The notes under the pieces are model-generated. The model made no database searches. It had not been told where the DNA came from and was given only the letters and a program-made list of their open reading frames with translations. Below are positions 54,716-63,717 of a stretch of 64,000 nucleotides of DNA, one piece after another. Numbering within the stretch: the stretch's first letter is position 1; every line of letters begins with the position of its first letter. The translations under genes were made by a program, and so were the position numbers. The DNA lies in assembly GCA_958295835.1 (NCBI GenBank), contig OY282378.1:4923694-4987693 (forward strand), given 5' to 3'. This DNA is from an uncultured Gammaproteobacteria bacterium. GTDB taxonomy: Bacteria > Pseudomonadota > Gammaproteobacteria > HK1.

Positions 54716-55963
54716 CTACGCGGCCTCGACGTCGCGTGCCGGCAGGTAGAGCAGGAGCGAGATCACGATCATCAGGGCGAGAAAGCCGAAGACCGAGCGA
54801 TAGGCGATGTCGGGCGCAGCCTCCCCCACCTCCGTGAAGCTGCCGATGATGAAGCCGGTTGCGCTCTGCATCGCCGCGACCCCGAAGAACACCGCGACGT
54901 TCTGCAACGTGAGCCCGCGCCCGACGAGATGGTCGGGGAGCACCGCACGGGCGTGGGCATGATTGAGCATGATGTGGGCGCTCGTCACCGCGAACGCGAT
55001 GAGCAGTCCGGCCGCCGGCCACGGCCCGATACCGGGCCACAGCGCGAGGACGAGCAGAATCGCCGCCGACGCGACGCTGCCGGCGGCAATGGCGCGCTTG
55101 CGTGAGCGGAGCTTGCGCTCGACGACGCCGTAGCCCAGGACGCCGGCCAGCATCACGAGATTGATGGCGAACAGCACGTTGCCGCGGAGGACGCCCTGCA
55201 GGCCGTGGACGTCGTTCAGGTACGGGCCGGCCCACAGCCCGACGATGGCGATGATGCTGCCGTAGTTGACGAACTGGATGGCACATACGTGCCAGAGCTG
55301 CCGGTTGGCGCACACCGCCCTCACGCCGCCGAGCATCTCGCCGAACGTCTCGCGCGTGCTCTCGACCTCCTGCCCCGGCGGCGCATCGCGCACCATCGCG
55401 AAGAGCATCACCGCGAATCCCAGGGTGACCGCGGCCGTCCCCCAGAATGCTCCGCGCCAGCCGATGGTGTCGGCCGCAGCGGCAAGCGGGGTCGTTGCAA
55501 AGAGCACCCCCGCGCCGCCGACGACATAGACCATCGCGCTGAGCCGCGCGAAACGCTCCGGCGGGTACCACCGGGCGATCGCCACGAGCGTCCCCATCAG
55601 TCCCGCCGCGCAGCCGATGCCGATGAGGGCGCGTCCGATGGCCAGCCCGGCCACTCCTTCGGCGGTTGCGAAGACCGCGGAGCCGGCCGCCGCGATCACG
55701 AACAGCCCGGACATGGTGCGCCGGGGACCGAACCGATCGAGCAGCATTCCGGTCGGGATCTGCATGATGCCGAACGCGAGGAAGAACGCGCCGGTGATCA
55801 CGCCCATCGCCTCGGAGGAAATGGACAGCGTGCGCATGAGCTCCGGGGCGATGACCGCGTTCGAGACCCGGAAGAACTGGCTGGCCATGAATGCCGCACA
55901 GAGCACCGCGAGCATCCGCGCCGCGACCCGCGACCGTGCCGGAGGAATCGAAGCAGGGGTCAT
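54716..55963 (-). CDS. Major facilitator superfamily transporter
   Basis: 415 residues, 12 predicted membrane helices. The MFS loop 2-3 motif is GMLLDRFGPRRTMSG and an equivalent occurs after helix 8. The long hydrophilic central loop (VRDAPPGQEVESTRETF) divides two six-helix halves. It sits between the DMFase-like and boxB genes on the same strand; it might import an aromatic acid or an amide, but sequence alone does not show the substrate. Confidence 0.88.
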   Translation of the reverse strand: MTPASIPPARSRVAARMLAVLCAAFMASQFFRVSNAVIAPELMRTLSISSEAMGVITGAFFLAFGIMQIPTGMLLDRFGPRRTMSGLFVIAAAGSAVFATAEGVAGLAIGRALIGIGCAAGLMGTLVAIARWYPPERFARLSAMVYVVGGAGVLFATTPLAAAADTIGWRGAFWGTAAVTLGFAVMLFAMVRDAPPGQEVESTRETFGEMLGGVRAVCANRQLWHVCAIQFVNYGSIIAIVGLWAGPYLNDVHGLQGVLRGNVLFAINLVMLAGVLGYGVVERKLRSRKRAIAAGSVASAAILLVLALWPGIGPWPAAGLLIAFAVTSAHIMLNHAHARAVLPDHLVGRGLTLQNVAVFFGVAAMQSATGFIIGSFTEVGEAAPDIAYRSVFGFLALMIVISLLLYLPARDVEAA

Positions 55964-56042
55964 CGCCGGTCCCGGCCTGCCGCGCGCCGGGGCTGTCCCG
56001 GAGAGGCCACGAGTGGCTTCACGCCGCCTCCGCTGCGCTCAA

Positions 56043-57464
56043 TCAGTCGAGCCGCACGTACTCGAAGTCGATGGGCTGATGATTGATGCCCCGCGAAGGC
56101 GGTGCGATCCAGTTGGCGAACCGGCCGGGCTCGGTGATCGCCTCCGGCATCAGGGAGCGGACGTAGGCACGATCGGATGCGGACGGCAACCAGTCCTCCT
56201 CCCCGCGCCGCCAGGCGCCGGCATCGATCACCGCGCCGTTCGGGATCACGTCCATGCCGGCGAACGCACCTACCTTGCGATTGAACGCGACGTGGGGGAG
56301 GGTGATCTCGAAGTCCACCTCGAAGCCGCGGACCACACGGTTGATCCGCCCGACGCCGACCTCCACGTCCGCGATGAAGTCATCGCGGAGGCGTTCGTTG
56401 AGGGCGTTGAGGGCGGGGGCGCCGACCCTGCGAAACGCCCCGTCCTGCCAGCGCAGGACCGGGTAGCGGGCATGGTTCAGCCGGTGATCGTCCTCGATAC
56501 CGGTCTCGTGGAAGCGGCCCTTCAGTCCGCCCGTGTAGCTCGCCGCCGCGTTCGTCGAGATCTCCGCGCCGAACAGGTCGAGGGTCACGCTGAAGTGGAA
56601 GTTCAGGTACTTCTGGAAGGTCGGCAGGTCGATCACCCCGAACCTGCGCACGTCGTCGGTGCCGTGCTCGCGCATGATCTCGCAGGTGCGCTGCACCACG
56701 CGGGTGAGCCCGGTGATGCCCACGAACATGTGATGCGCTTCCTCGGTCAGCATGAACCGGCAGGTGCGCGACAGCGGGTCGAAGGCCGACTCCGCCAGCG
56801 AGTGGAGCTGGAACTTGCCGTCGCGATCGGTGAGGAAGGTGAACATGAACAGCGCGAGCCAGTCCGGCGTCCGTTCGTTGAAGGCGGTGAGGATGCGGGG
56901 CCGATCTGCATCCCCGGAACGGCGCTCCAGCAGCGCCTGCGCCTCCTCGCGGCCGTCGCGGCCGAAGTAGGCGTGCAGCAGGTAGACCATCGCCCACAGA
57001 TGACGGCCCTCCTCGACGTTGATCTGGAAGAGGTTGCGCAGATCGTAGCCCGAGGGACAGGTGCGGCCGAGATGGCGCTGCTGCTCCACCGACGCCGGCT
57101 CGGTGTCGCCCTGGATCACGATCAGCCGGCGCAGCGCCGCGCGATGCTCGCCCGGCACCCGTTGCCAGACCGGCTCGCCCTTGTGATCGCCGAAGGCGAT
57201 GCGCCGCTCGGGCTCCGGATCGGCGAGGAAGACGCCCCAGCGGTAGTCCGGCATCCGGGTGTAGCCGAAGTTCGCCCATCCACTGCGATCGACCGAGGTC
57301 GCGGTACGCAGGTACACCTCGGGCACGGCGCCGTGCGCCGGCCCCATCTCCCGCCACCAGTCGAGAAAGGCCGGCTGCCATTGCTCCAGCGCCCGCCGCA
57401 GGCGGCGGTCCGATGCGAGATCCACGTTGTTGGGGATACGATCGTTCAAGTCGACGGAAGACAT
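56043..57464 (-). CDS. boxB: Benzoyl-CoA 2,3-epoxidase subunit BoxB
   Basis: 473 residues, the di-iron oxygenase that epoxidises benzoyl-CoA with electrons from BoxA. Typical sequence: IPNNVDLASDRRLRRALE near the start, INVEEGRHLWAMVYLLH and LTEEAHHMFVGITGL with the ExxH iron ligands, and the C-terminal PSRGINHQPIDFEYVRL. Start at 57464 behind AGGCAGGA. boxC lies 55 bp upstream on the same strand. boxA and the CoA ligase are outside the window. Confidence 0.95.
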   Translation of the reverse strand: MSSVDLNDRIPNNVDLASDRRLRRALEQWQPAFLDWWREMGPAHGAVPEVYLRTATSVDRSGWANFGYTRMPDYRWGVFLADPEPERRIAFGDHKGEPVWQRVPGEHRAALRRLIVIQGDTEPASVEQQRHLGRTCPSGYDLRNLFQINVEEGRHLWAMVYLLHAYFGRDGREEAQALLERRSGDADRPRILTAFNERTPDWLALFMFTFLTDRDGKFQLHSLAESAFDPLSRTCRFMLTEEAHHMFVGITGLTRVVQRTCEIMREHGTDDVRRFGVIDLPTFQKYLNFHFSVTLDLFGAEISTNAAASYTGGLKGRFHETGIEDDHRLNHARYPVLRWQDGAFRRVGAPALNALNERLRDDFIADVEVGVGRINRVVRGFEVDFEITLPHVAFNRKVGAFAGMDVIPNGAVIDAGAWRRGEEDWLPSASDRAYVRSLMPEAITEPGRFANWIAPPSRGINHQPIDFEYVRLD

Positions 57465-57519
57465 GTCCTGCCTCTTCGATGGCTGCCCGGGCACCGTGGT
57501 GGCCGGTGAGCGGAGTGGC

Positions 57520-59268
57520 TCATACGCGGCGGCGGTCGAAGTCGGCACGCGCGCCGGAGCCGTACAGGGTCAGCGCCCCTCGCTCGCCGACCGCGTTCTC
57601 GCGCTGGAAGATCCAGTTCTGCCAGGCGGTGAGCCGCCCGAAGATGCGCGACTCCATCGTCTCCGGCCCGGGGCAGCGCAGGCTGGCCTCCATGCCCGTG
57701 AGGGCGTCGGGCGAGAAGCTTGCGCGCGCCTCCAGCGCGAGACGCACCTCGTCCTCCCAGTCGATCTCGTCGGGGGTGAAGGTGACCAGCCGGTATGCCT
57801 CGGCCTCGGCCGCCGTCAGGTCACGGCCGATCCGCTGCCGCGCGCGGGCCAGCGCCCGGCCGTCGTCGAGGCAGCGCGAGGCGAGACGGGCGAGGCCGTT
57901 GACGCCAGGGAAGCAGCCGAAGTTCGATTCGGTGAGGCGCACCGCCGCCGGCGCGCCGCCGCTGCCGCCATTACCGTCCCTGTCCCTGCCATCTCCATCG
58001 CTGTCGTCGCCGTCGTCTCCGAAAGGACCGTCGAGCATGTAGGCGCGGTCCGCCGCGAGCACCAGCTCCAGCAACAACCCGGCGAAGCAGCTTCCCGGCT
58101 CGACCAGGGCCACGATGCTGCGGGAGGTCAGGTCGATACGCTTCAGCAGGCGCTTCCAGTAGAGCAGGATCTCGCGGGCGAGCCAGTGTTCCCGGTGCGC
58201 GAGCAGGAACGCGTCGTGCGCGGCGACCGCATCGAGCGCGCCCTCGGAAGTGAACACGAGCGTGCCGATCTCCGGCTCGTTGTGGCGCAGGTGCAGCACC
58301 AGATCTTCAAGCTCGCGGGCGAGGGCGAGGGGCCAGAACGCATCGCCCGCCTCCACCAGCTCTTCGATGCCTGCGGGCGGCGCCCCGGCCGGTCCCCGCA
58401 CCCGGATCCGGCACGCGCGGATCTCGCGTTCCCGATCGATCTCCGCCTCGACGGATGCGTAGGCGATGCGCTCGCTCTCGATACGGCGTTCGATCTCGCG
58501 GAGACGGATGCCGCGCGCGACGGACGGGCGGTCGGTGAGCGCCGCGAGCGCCCGGGCGCGCGCCGCCACCGCGTCCTCGAAACGCGACGAGGGCGCAATC
58601 TCGTCCACCAGACCCCATTCCAGCGCCCGTGCACCGCGGATGCCTTCCTCGGTGGTCGAGAACACGTCGGCCCGGTCGCGGCGCACCTTGCGCTTGTCGA
58701 CGACGCGCACCAGCCCGCCGGTGCCGGGCAGCACGCCGAGCAGCGCCACCTCCGGCAGCGACACCGCGCTCGCGCCGTCGTCGACGAGAAGAATCCAGTC
58801 GGTGGCCAGCGCAAGCTCGTAGCCGCCCCCCGCCGCGGTTCCATTGATCGCGCATAGATAACGCTGTCCCGAGTGTGCGCCAGCGTCCTCGATCGCGCAC
58901 CGGGTCTCGTTGGTGAACTTGCAGAAGGCGACCTTGTGGGCGTGGCTCGACCCGCCGAGCATGCGGATGTTCGCCCCGGCGCAGAACACGCGGTCCCTGG
59001 CCGACCGGATCACCACCGCCGCCACCTCCGGGTGCTCGAACCGCAACCGCTGCACGGCGTCGGCGAGCTCGATGTCGACACCGAGATCGTAGGAATTGAG
59101 CTTGAGCTCGTACCCGGGCGCAAGCCCGCCGGATTCGTCGACGTCGAGCTCCAGCGTGGCGATTCGGCCTTCGGTGCGCAGACGCCAGTGACGGTAGCGA
59201 TCCGGCGCGGTACGCACGTCGATCGGCCTGCTGTCCGCGCGCGCCGACGCTTCGGTGGTTTCCGGCAT
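57520..59268 (-). CDS. boxC: 2,3-epoxybenzoyl-CoA dihydrolase BoxC
   Basis: About 582 residues from the internal ATG at 59268; a double crotonase-fold enzyme that opens the epoxide ring and releases formate. Diagnostic: YELKLNSYDLGVDIELADAV, FCAGANIRMLGGSSHAHKV, FTNETRCAIEDA and the C-terminal TAWQNWIFQRENAVG. It has an unusual Asp/Gly-rich insertion (FGDDGDDSDGDGRDRDGNGG) in the second crotonase domain. There is no stop codon between the upstream GNAT domain and BoxC, so the true product may be longer; a weak GGGA precedes 59268. Confidence 0.93.
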   Translation of the reverse strand: MPETTEASARADSRPIDVRTAPDRYRHWRLRTEGRIATLELDVDESGGLAPGYELKLNSYDLGVDIELADAVQRLRFEHPEVAAVVIRSARDRVFCAGANIRMLGGSSHAHKVAFCKFTNETRCAIEDAGAHSGQRYLCAINGTAAGGGYELALATDWILLVDDGASAVSLPEVALLGVLPGTGGLVRVVDKRKVRRDRADVFSTTEEGIRGARALEWGLVDEIAPSSRFEDAVAARARALAALTDRPSVARGIRLREIERRIESERIAYASVEAEIDREREIRACRIRVRGPAGAPPAGIEELVEAGDAFWPLALARELEDLVLHLRHNEPEIGTLVFTSEGALDAVAAHDAFLLAHREHWLAREILLYWKRLLKRIDLTSRSIVALVEPGSCFAGLLLELVLAADRAYMLDGPFGDDGDDSDGDGRDRDGNGGSGGAPAAVRLTESNFGCFPGVNGLARLASRCLDDGRALARARQRIGRDLTAAEAEAYRLVTFTPDEIDWEDEVRLALEARASFSPDALTGMEASLRCPGPETMESRIFGRLTAWQNWIFQRENAVGERGALTLYGSGARADFDRRRV

Positions 59269-59901
59269 GAGTTCCCGATCGAGGCGATCCCGGGCAGGTG
59301 GCTTCGACGCTACCACCGCCCGGCCGCTCCGTCGAGACGGAGTCTTGTCCAACGAGACATGAGCCTGAAGGGAGGAGCTGAATCCAACGCTATGTGAGCT
59401 GGCCAGAACCACCGAGCTTTCGATCTGGCGTTCGGAGATCGTCCAGTAACGGCGCAACAGCGCCTCCACGTCGGCGGCAGGCCGAAACCCGTGCCGCTCG
59501 TAGAAGGCGATCGCCCAGCTCGCCGCCTTCCAGGTCCCGACCAGCACCGGCCGCCGCGTCGCTTTCATCAACGCCGTGATCAGCCCCGAACCGATGCCGC
59601 CGCGGCGCCTCGCGCTCAGTACGTAGGCATGCCGGATCAGGGTGACGTCCTGCACGTCCTGCGCGCCCATGACCCCGAGCAGCGTACCGGGCGGCGAGTA
59701 CCAGCCGAGAAAGCGGACCCCGGCCGCGACCTCCGACTCGAGCTCCGGCTCGGTCATGTACGGCTCGTGCCATTGATCGTCGGGAATGACTCCGCGATAG
59801 GCGAGCGCGGCGTCGTTGATGATGAAGTGAATGCGCGGAAGCTCGTCCGTCGTACAGGTCCTGATTCGCGCACCGCCGGTGTCCGCATGTCGATTGGGCA
59901 T
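59269..59901 (-). CDS. GNAT-family acetyltransferase domain, in frame with boxC and lacking its own stop
   Basis: From the ATG at 59901 (GAGGAAGGA upstream) the frame encodes a GNAT domain of about 165 residues: IHFIINDAALAYRGVIPDDQW, FLGWYSPPGTLLGVMGAQD, YVLSARRRGGIGSGLITALM (acetyl-CoA loop) and WAIAFYERHGFRPA. It would normally end just after ERQIESSVVLA, but no stop follows; about 45 unstructured residues lead directly into BoxC. Either a real 794-residue fusion, or a GNAT gene that has lost its stop with BoxC restarting at 59268. Confidence 0.75.
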
Positions 59902-60014
59902 GTTCCTTCCTCGCGCAAGCCTGCGTTCGGGCGACCATGGGGCGCGCTTGCGCCCCCGCAGCGCCGCGGTCAGCGGCGGCCAGGTTGCCCTCGTGACCAC
60001 GGTCCCGGTCCGAA

Positions 60015-61565
60015 TCAGTCATTTCCGAGTCGATCCGCCGCCTGCTCGACCGCGGCTTCACGCTCGCCCTGACGTGCCGCTGCGGCTTCACGCACCGTGG
60101 CCACCAGCGACGCATCCGCGCGTTCCGGAGTGCCGGCATCGAATGGCGGGCGGGGGTCGTACTCGATGCCGAGCTGGATCCTCCGGGCGGTGTCGGCCCC
60201 GAACAACTCGCCGGCTACCGTCAACGCGAAGTCGATGCCGGCAGTGACCCCGCCGCCGGTGATCACGTTGCCGTCGACGACCACGCGCTCGGCCACCGGC
60301 TCGCAGCCGAATGCGGCAAGCATCGGCAGCGACATCCAATGCGTCGTCGCCCGCTTCCCGCGCAGCAGTCCCGCCGCGCCAAGCACCAGCGACCCCGTGC
60401 ACACGGACGTGACGTGGGGAAGAGAAGAAGGCCGATATGCAAGCGCATGGACAGGCTCCTCAAGGCAGTTCACCAAATCCGGCAGAGCTGGAACCGGGAG
60501 GGAGGCAGAGCCCTGCAGGCGGCTCAGCTCGTCGCGTTCGAACCGGGTCAGCGGAGCGCCGCCGGTAAAGGTGACCCCGCGTCCGGACCCGGCCCGGCCG
60601 ATGACGGATACGGCCCGGTCGGCGCGCGCGAGGTCGTGCAGTGCCTCGTCGAGCCGCTCGGGGGCAAATCCTGCCAGCAGCGTCCCCGAGGCGAGGGTTC
60701 CCCACGGATCGATCCCCGCCGCGGCGCACAGCGCCACACCCGGCTCGAACCAGAGGATGCGCTCGGACTCGATGGCCAGCGCCACTCCGGACGCGCCGGC
60801 GATCTCATGCAACCCGGCGGAGAGACCGCCTTCGGTCGGATCATGGAGCGCGGACGCGCCGGCCAAGGCGGCGGCGAGAGCGGGCTCGACCACCGAGATC
60901 CCCGGCATGTCGAGGGCGGATCGAGCCGCCGCGAGCACCGGCGCGGGAACCGCGGCGAGGCATTTCGGCGGCAGGACGCCGGCGAGCACCGCAGCACCCT
61001 CCACCGGTGCGGGTCCTATCTGGAGGACAGCGTGGCCCGGACGGAGCCCCCCGGTCGGCACGATCCGCTCCGCCGCGATTCCAAGCATCTGCCCGACCAC
61101 GAGCGGCTGGCGTACCGCGCCCGTCACCTCGGTGTGTCCCCCCACGAGAGTTGCTCCTACCTCGTCGAGCGCGCGCCGCATCTCCGCGAAGAGCGCCTCT
61201 GCATCATGGCGCGTCGATCCTTCGGGCAGCAACACGCATGCGAGAAACCATCGCGGACGCGCTCCGGTCACCGCGACGTCGTTCGCATTGACCGCGACCG
61301 CGTGTGCCCCCACCCCGGCGCCGGTGAGGGTGATGGGGTCCGTCGCCGCCACCAGCGTTCCCGCCTCGATCTCGATCGCGCACGCATCTTCGCCGATGCG
61401 CGGTCCAAGCACGACTTCGGGCGGAAGTGAGCTTTCGATGAGCCTCGCGAGGAAATCCGGCGCGAGCTTGCCGGGAGGGAGAGGGACGGACAGGCCCCCG
61501 GGCGCCGCGAGGGTTGCCTCGTGCTCGACACCTCTCGGGTTCGGATTCGGAGGTCGCTTGCTCAC
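60015..61565 (-). CDS. AIR-synthase-like (PurM/SelD/HypE fold) protein fused to truncated DJ-1/PfpI domain
   Basis: About 516 residues. Residues 20-340 form an AIR-synthase-like ATP-binding protein (GPRIGEDACAIEIEAGTLVAA, ANDVAVTGARPRWFLACVLLP, LVGGHTEVTGAV, ALHDPTEGGLSAGLHEIA). After RFERDELSRLQG the frame passes straight into the C-terminal two thirds of an isonitrile-hydratase-like DJ-1/PfpI protein with nucleophile Cys (TSVCTGSLVLGAAGLLRG, GGGVTAGIDFAL, YDPRPPFDAGTPERA). Its N-terminal part is missing. Start taken as GTG at 61565. The join may be a deletion product; both halves keep their key motifs. Confidence 0.78.
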   Translation of the reverse strand: MSKRPPNPNPRGVEHEATLAAPGGLSVPLPPGKLAPDFLARLIESSLPPEVVLGPRIGEDACAIEIEAGTLVAATDPITLTGAGVGAHAVAVNANDVAVTGARPRWFLACVLLPEGSTRHDAEALFAEMRRALDEVGATLVGGHTEVTGAVRQPLVVGQMLGIAAERIVPTGGLRPGHAVLQIGPAPVEGAAVLAGVLPPKCLAAVPAPVLAAARSALDMPGISVVEPALAAALAGASALHDPTEGGLSAGLHEIAGASGVALAIESERILWFEPGVALCAAAGIDPWGTLASGTLLAGFAPERLDEALHDLARADRAVSVIGRAGSGRGVTFTGGAPLTRFERDELSRLQGSASLPVPALPDLVNCLEEPVHALAYRPSSLPHVTSVCTGSLVLGAAGLLRGKRATTHWMSLPMLAAFGCEPVAERVVVDGNVITGGGVTAGIDFALTVAGELFGADTARRIQLGIEYDPRPPFDAGTPERADASLVATVREAAAARQGEREAAVEQAADRLGND

Positions 61566-61718
61566 CGGACCATGGTATCGCGCATCTTTCGCCATTCGGG
61601 CGGAGGAGGAGGAGCGGCGGGCGCAGTGGTGGCCTGCCCGCATCGAAAACCGCTTCGTGGCCGGCCCCGGAGCGGGCCGGCAGGCGTAACTCCGGCGCCG
61701 GGGTGTCATACTTCGGCC

Positions 61719-63329
61719 ATGCGCAGATTCAACACCGAAGGCCCCATCATCGCGGCGGACCATTACTTCATCCCGCCGCTGGAACGGGTGAATCTGGACG
61801 AAGTCCTGGATCTGGTCAGGAACAAGCGCTACTTCGTCCTGCACGCGCCCCGGCAGACGGGCAAGACCTCCGTGCTTCTCGCGTTGCGAGACCTGCTCAA
61901 CCGCGGCGCCGAAGGCGACTTTCGCTGCGTGTACGTGAACGTCGAGGCAGCGCAGGCAGCGCGGGAAAACGTGGAAAGCGCCATGCGCGCCATTCTGAGC
62001 CGATTGTCTTCCCGGGCGCGCTTGTCGGGCGATGGGTTCCTGCACGAGGTCTGGCCCGGCATCCTGGCCACCACCGGTCCCCACGACGCCCTCACGGAGG
62101 CGTTGACCCAGTGGAGCATGGCCGATCCGAGGCCGCTGGTGCTGCTGATCGACGAGATCGACTCCCTGATCGGCGACAGCCTGATCTCCGTGCTCCGACA
62201 GTTGCGGGCCGGCTACGACCAGCGTCCGGAGGGCTTTCCGCAGAGCGTGGCGCTGTGCGGGGTGCGCGACGTACGCGACTATCGCATCCGTTCGAGCTCG
62301 GAGAACGCGGCGATCACCGGCGGCAGCGCGTTCAACGTCCGGGCCGAATCGTTGCGCCTGGGGGACTTCACAGAGGCCGAGGTACGCGCGCTGCTCGCCC
62401 AGCACACCGAGGAGACCGGGCAGGCGTTCACCCCCGAGGCACTGGAGACGGTGTGGACCGAGACCCGAGGCCAGCCCTGGCTGGTGAACGCGCTATGCGC
62501 CAGAGCCTGCTTCGCCGCCGAGGCCGGCCAGGACCGCGCCCGCGCGATCACCCGCGACGCCCTCCTCGACGCCCGCGAGCACCTCGTCGTGAGCCGGCAG
62601 GTCCACCTCGACCAGCTTGCCGACAAGCTCCGGGAAGACCGCGTGCGGCGCGTCGTCGAGCCCTTGCTGAGCGGGAGCGACGAGGCGCGGTACCACGCTC
62701 ACGACCTGGAGTACGTCCGCGACCTGGGCTTGGTCGCGCACGACGACCCGCTACGCATCGCCAATCCCATCTACGCCGAGGTCGTGCCTCGTGAGCTGAC
62801 CTGGGCGGTACAGTCGAGCCTGTTGCAGGAAGTGGACTGGTACGTCGATGCCGAAGGCAGTCTCGACGTGGGCAAGCTGCTCGGGGCCTTCCAGGCGTTC
62901 TTCCGGGAGCACTCGGAGCACTGGCTGGGGCGCTTCGACTACGTGGAGGCCGGCCCGCAGCTCGTGTTGCAGGCGTTCCTGCAGCGGGTGGTGAACAGCG
63001 GCGGGCGCATCGAGCGGGAGTACGGCCTGGGGCGGGGACGCACGGACCTGCTGATCGTGTGGCCGCGGGGCGGGGGCAGCGGCGAAGGCACACCCGGACC
63101 CACGCCCGCGGACAGGTACGTGGTCGAATGCAAGGTGCTGCGGAGGAGTCTCGAGACCACCCTCCGTGAAGGGCTCGAACAGACCGCGGGCTACATGGAC
63201 CGTTGCGGGAGCCGGGAAGGCCATCTGGTCATCTTCGATCGGAGCGAGGGGAAGGCGTGGGAGGAGAAGATCTTCCGGCGCGAAGAGTCGTCTTCAATCG
63301 GGCGCACGATCACCGTGTGGGGGATGTGA
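61719..63329 (+). CDS. AAA-ATPase-like protein with C-terminal PD-(D/E)XK nuclease domain, copy 2
   Basis: About 536 residues, a paralogue of the protein at 13377-14948 along its whole length (more than half of aligned residues identical by eye). Walker A APRQTGKT, Walker B LVLLIDEID, nuclease GRGRTDLLIVWP ... YVVECKVL and QTAGYM. It has a few extra residues (ENAAITGGSA) in the ATPase part. The start at 61719 matches the conserved MRRFNTEGP. Upstream is the AIR/DJ-1 fusion; downstream a fragment of an amidohydrolase gene. Confidence 0.85.
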   Translation: MRRFNTEGPIIAADHYFIPPLERVNLDEVLDLVRNKRYFVLHAPRQTGKTSVLLALRDLLNRGAEGDFRCVYVNVEAAQAARENVESAMRAILSRLSSRARLSGDGFLHEVWPGILATTGPHDALTEALTQWSMADPRPLVLLIDEIDSLIGDSLISVLRQLRAGYDQRPEGFPQSVALCGVRDVRDYRIRSSSENAAITGGSAFNVRAESLRLGDFTEAEVRALLAQHTEETGQAFTPEALETVWTETRGQPWLVNALCARACFAAEAGQDRARAITRDALLDAREHLVVSRQVHLDQLADKLREDRVRRVVEPLLSGSDEARYHAHDLEYVRDLGLVAHDDPLRIANPIYAEVVPRELTWAVQSSLLQEVDWYVDAEGSLDVGKLLGAFQAFFREHSEHWLGRFDYVEAGPQLVLQAFLQRVVNSGGRIEREYGLGRGRTDLLIVWPRGGGSGEGTPGPTPADRYVVECKVLRRSLETTLREGLEQTAGYMDRCGSREGHLVIFDRSEGKAWEEKIFRREESSSIGRTITVWGM

Positions 63330-63370
63330 GGGCGCGTGACAACCGGCCGTGAGCGGCCGGATCTCCGCTG

Positions 63371-63470
63371 CTGCGACAACTCTCGGAAGTCCGGTCAGCC
63401 GGTGCGAGGGGGACGGGTGGCGCGTGCGCCCCGGCGCTACGACACCTCTGGGAGGCCGGTCAGCCCGTGC
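63371..63470. repeat. Two imperfect 35-bp direct repeats
   Basis: Unit 1 (63371-63405) begins CTGCGACAACTCTCGGAAGT and ends CCGGTCAGCCGGTGC; unit 2 (63437-63470) begins CTACGACACCTCTGGGAGG and ends CCGGTCAGCCCGTGC. Only two units, 66 bp apart, just after the nuclease stop. May be end sequence of the nuclease unit; not a CRISPR. Confidence 0.5.
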
Positions 63471-63515
63471 CCCGCAAACGCTTTGTTTATCGGCCCCTTT
63501 TGCGGCGCGCAGATC

Positions 63516-63707
63516 CGTGACCCGCTGACCTTGACGGATCGCCGGAGCTACGAGTCGGGGTCGGCGCTCTGCTCGCGCGGGCTCGGGACGCTGCGCTTCT
63601 CGACCGTCGCGGACGGGAGCACCGAGATGCGCCGCGCCGCGCGCGAAGAGCTGCGCCGAGGGGGGACCCGGATCAAGGTCATGGGCTCCGGCGGAGTGGC
63701 GTCGTCG
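63516..63707 (+). pseudogene. Internal fragment of an amidohydrolase gene
   Basis: About 64 codons, without start, encoding RDPLTLTDRRSYESGS and VADGSTEMRRAAREELRRGG then TRIKVMGSGGVASS, the pattern of imidazolonepropionase-like metal amidohydrolases (ADGxDEVRRAAREELRxGAxxIKVMASGGV). Neither the N-terminal metal-binding HxH part nor the C-terminus is present. It is followed at once by the convergent monooxygenase gene. Confidence 0.65.
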
Positions 63708-63717
63708 GCTCTCGCTG

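Noticed and set aside
63371..63470. Two 35-bp repeats considered as a CRISPR
   Set aside because: Only two diverged units, no cas genes and no spacer pattern.
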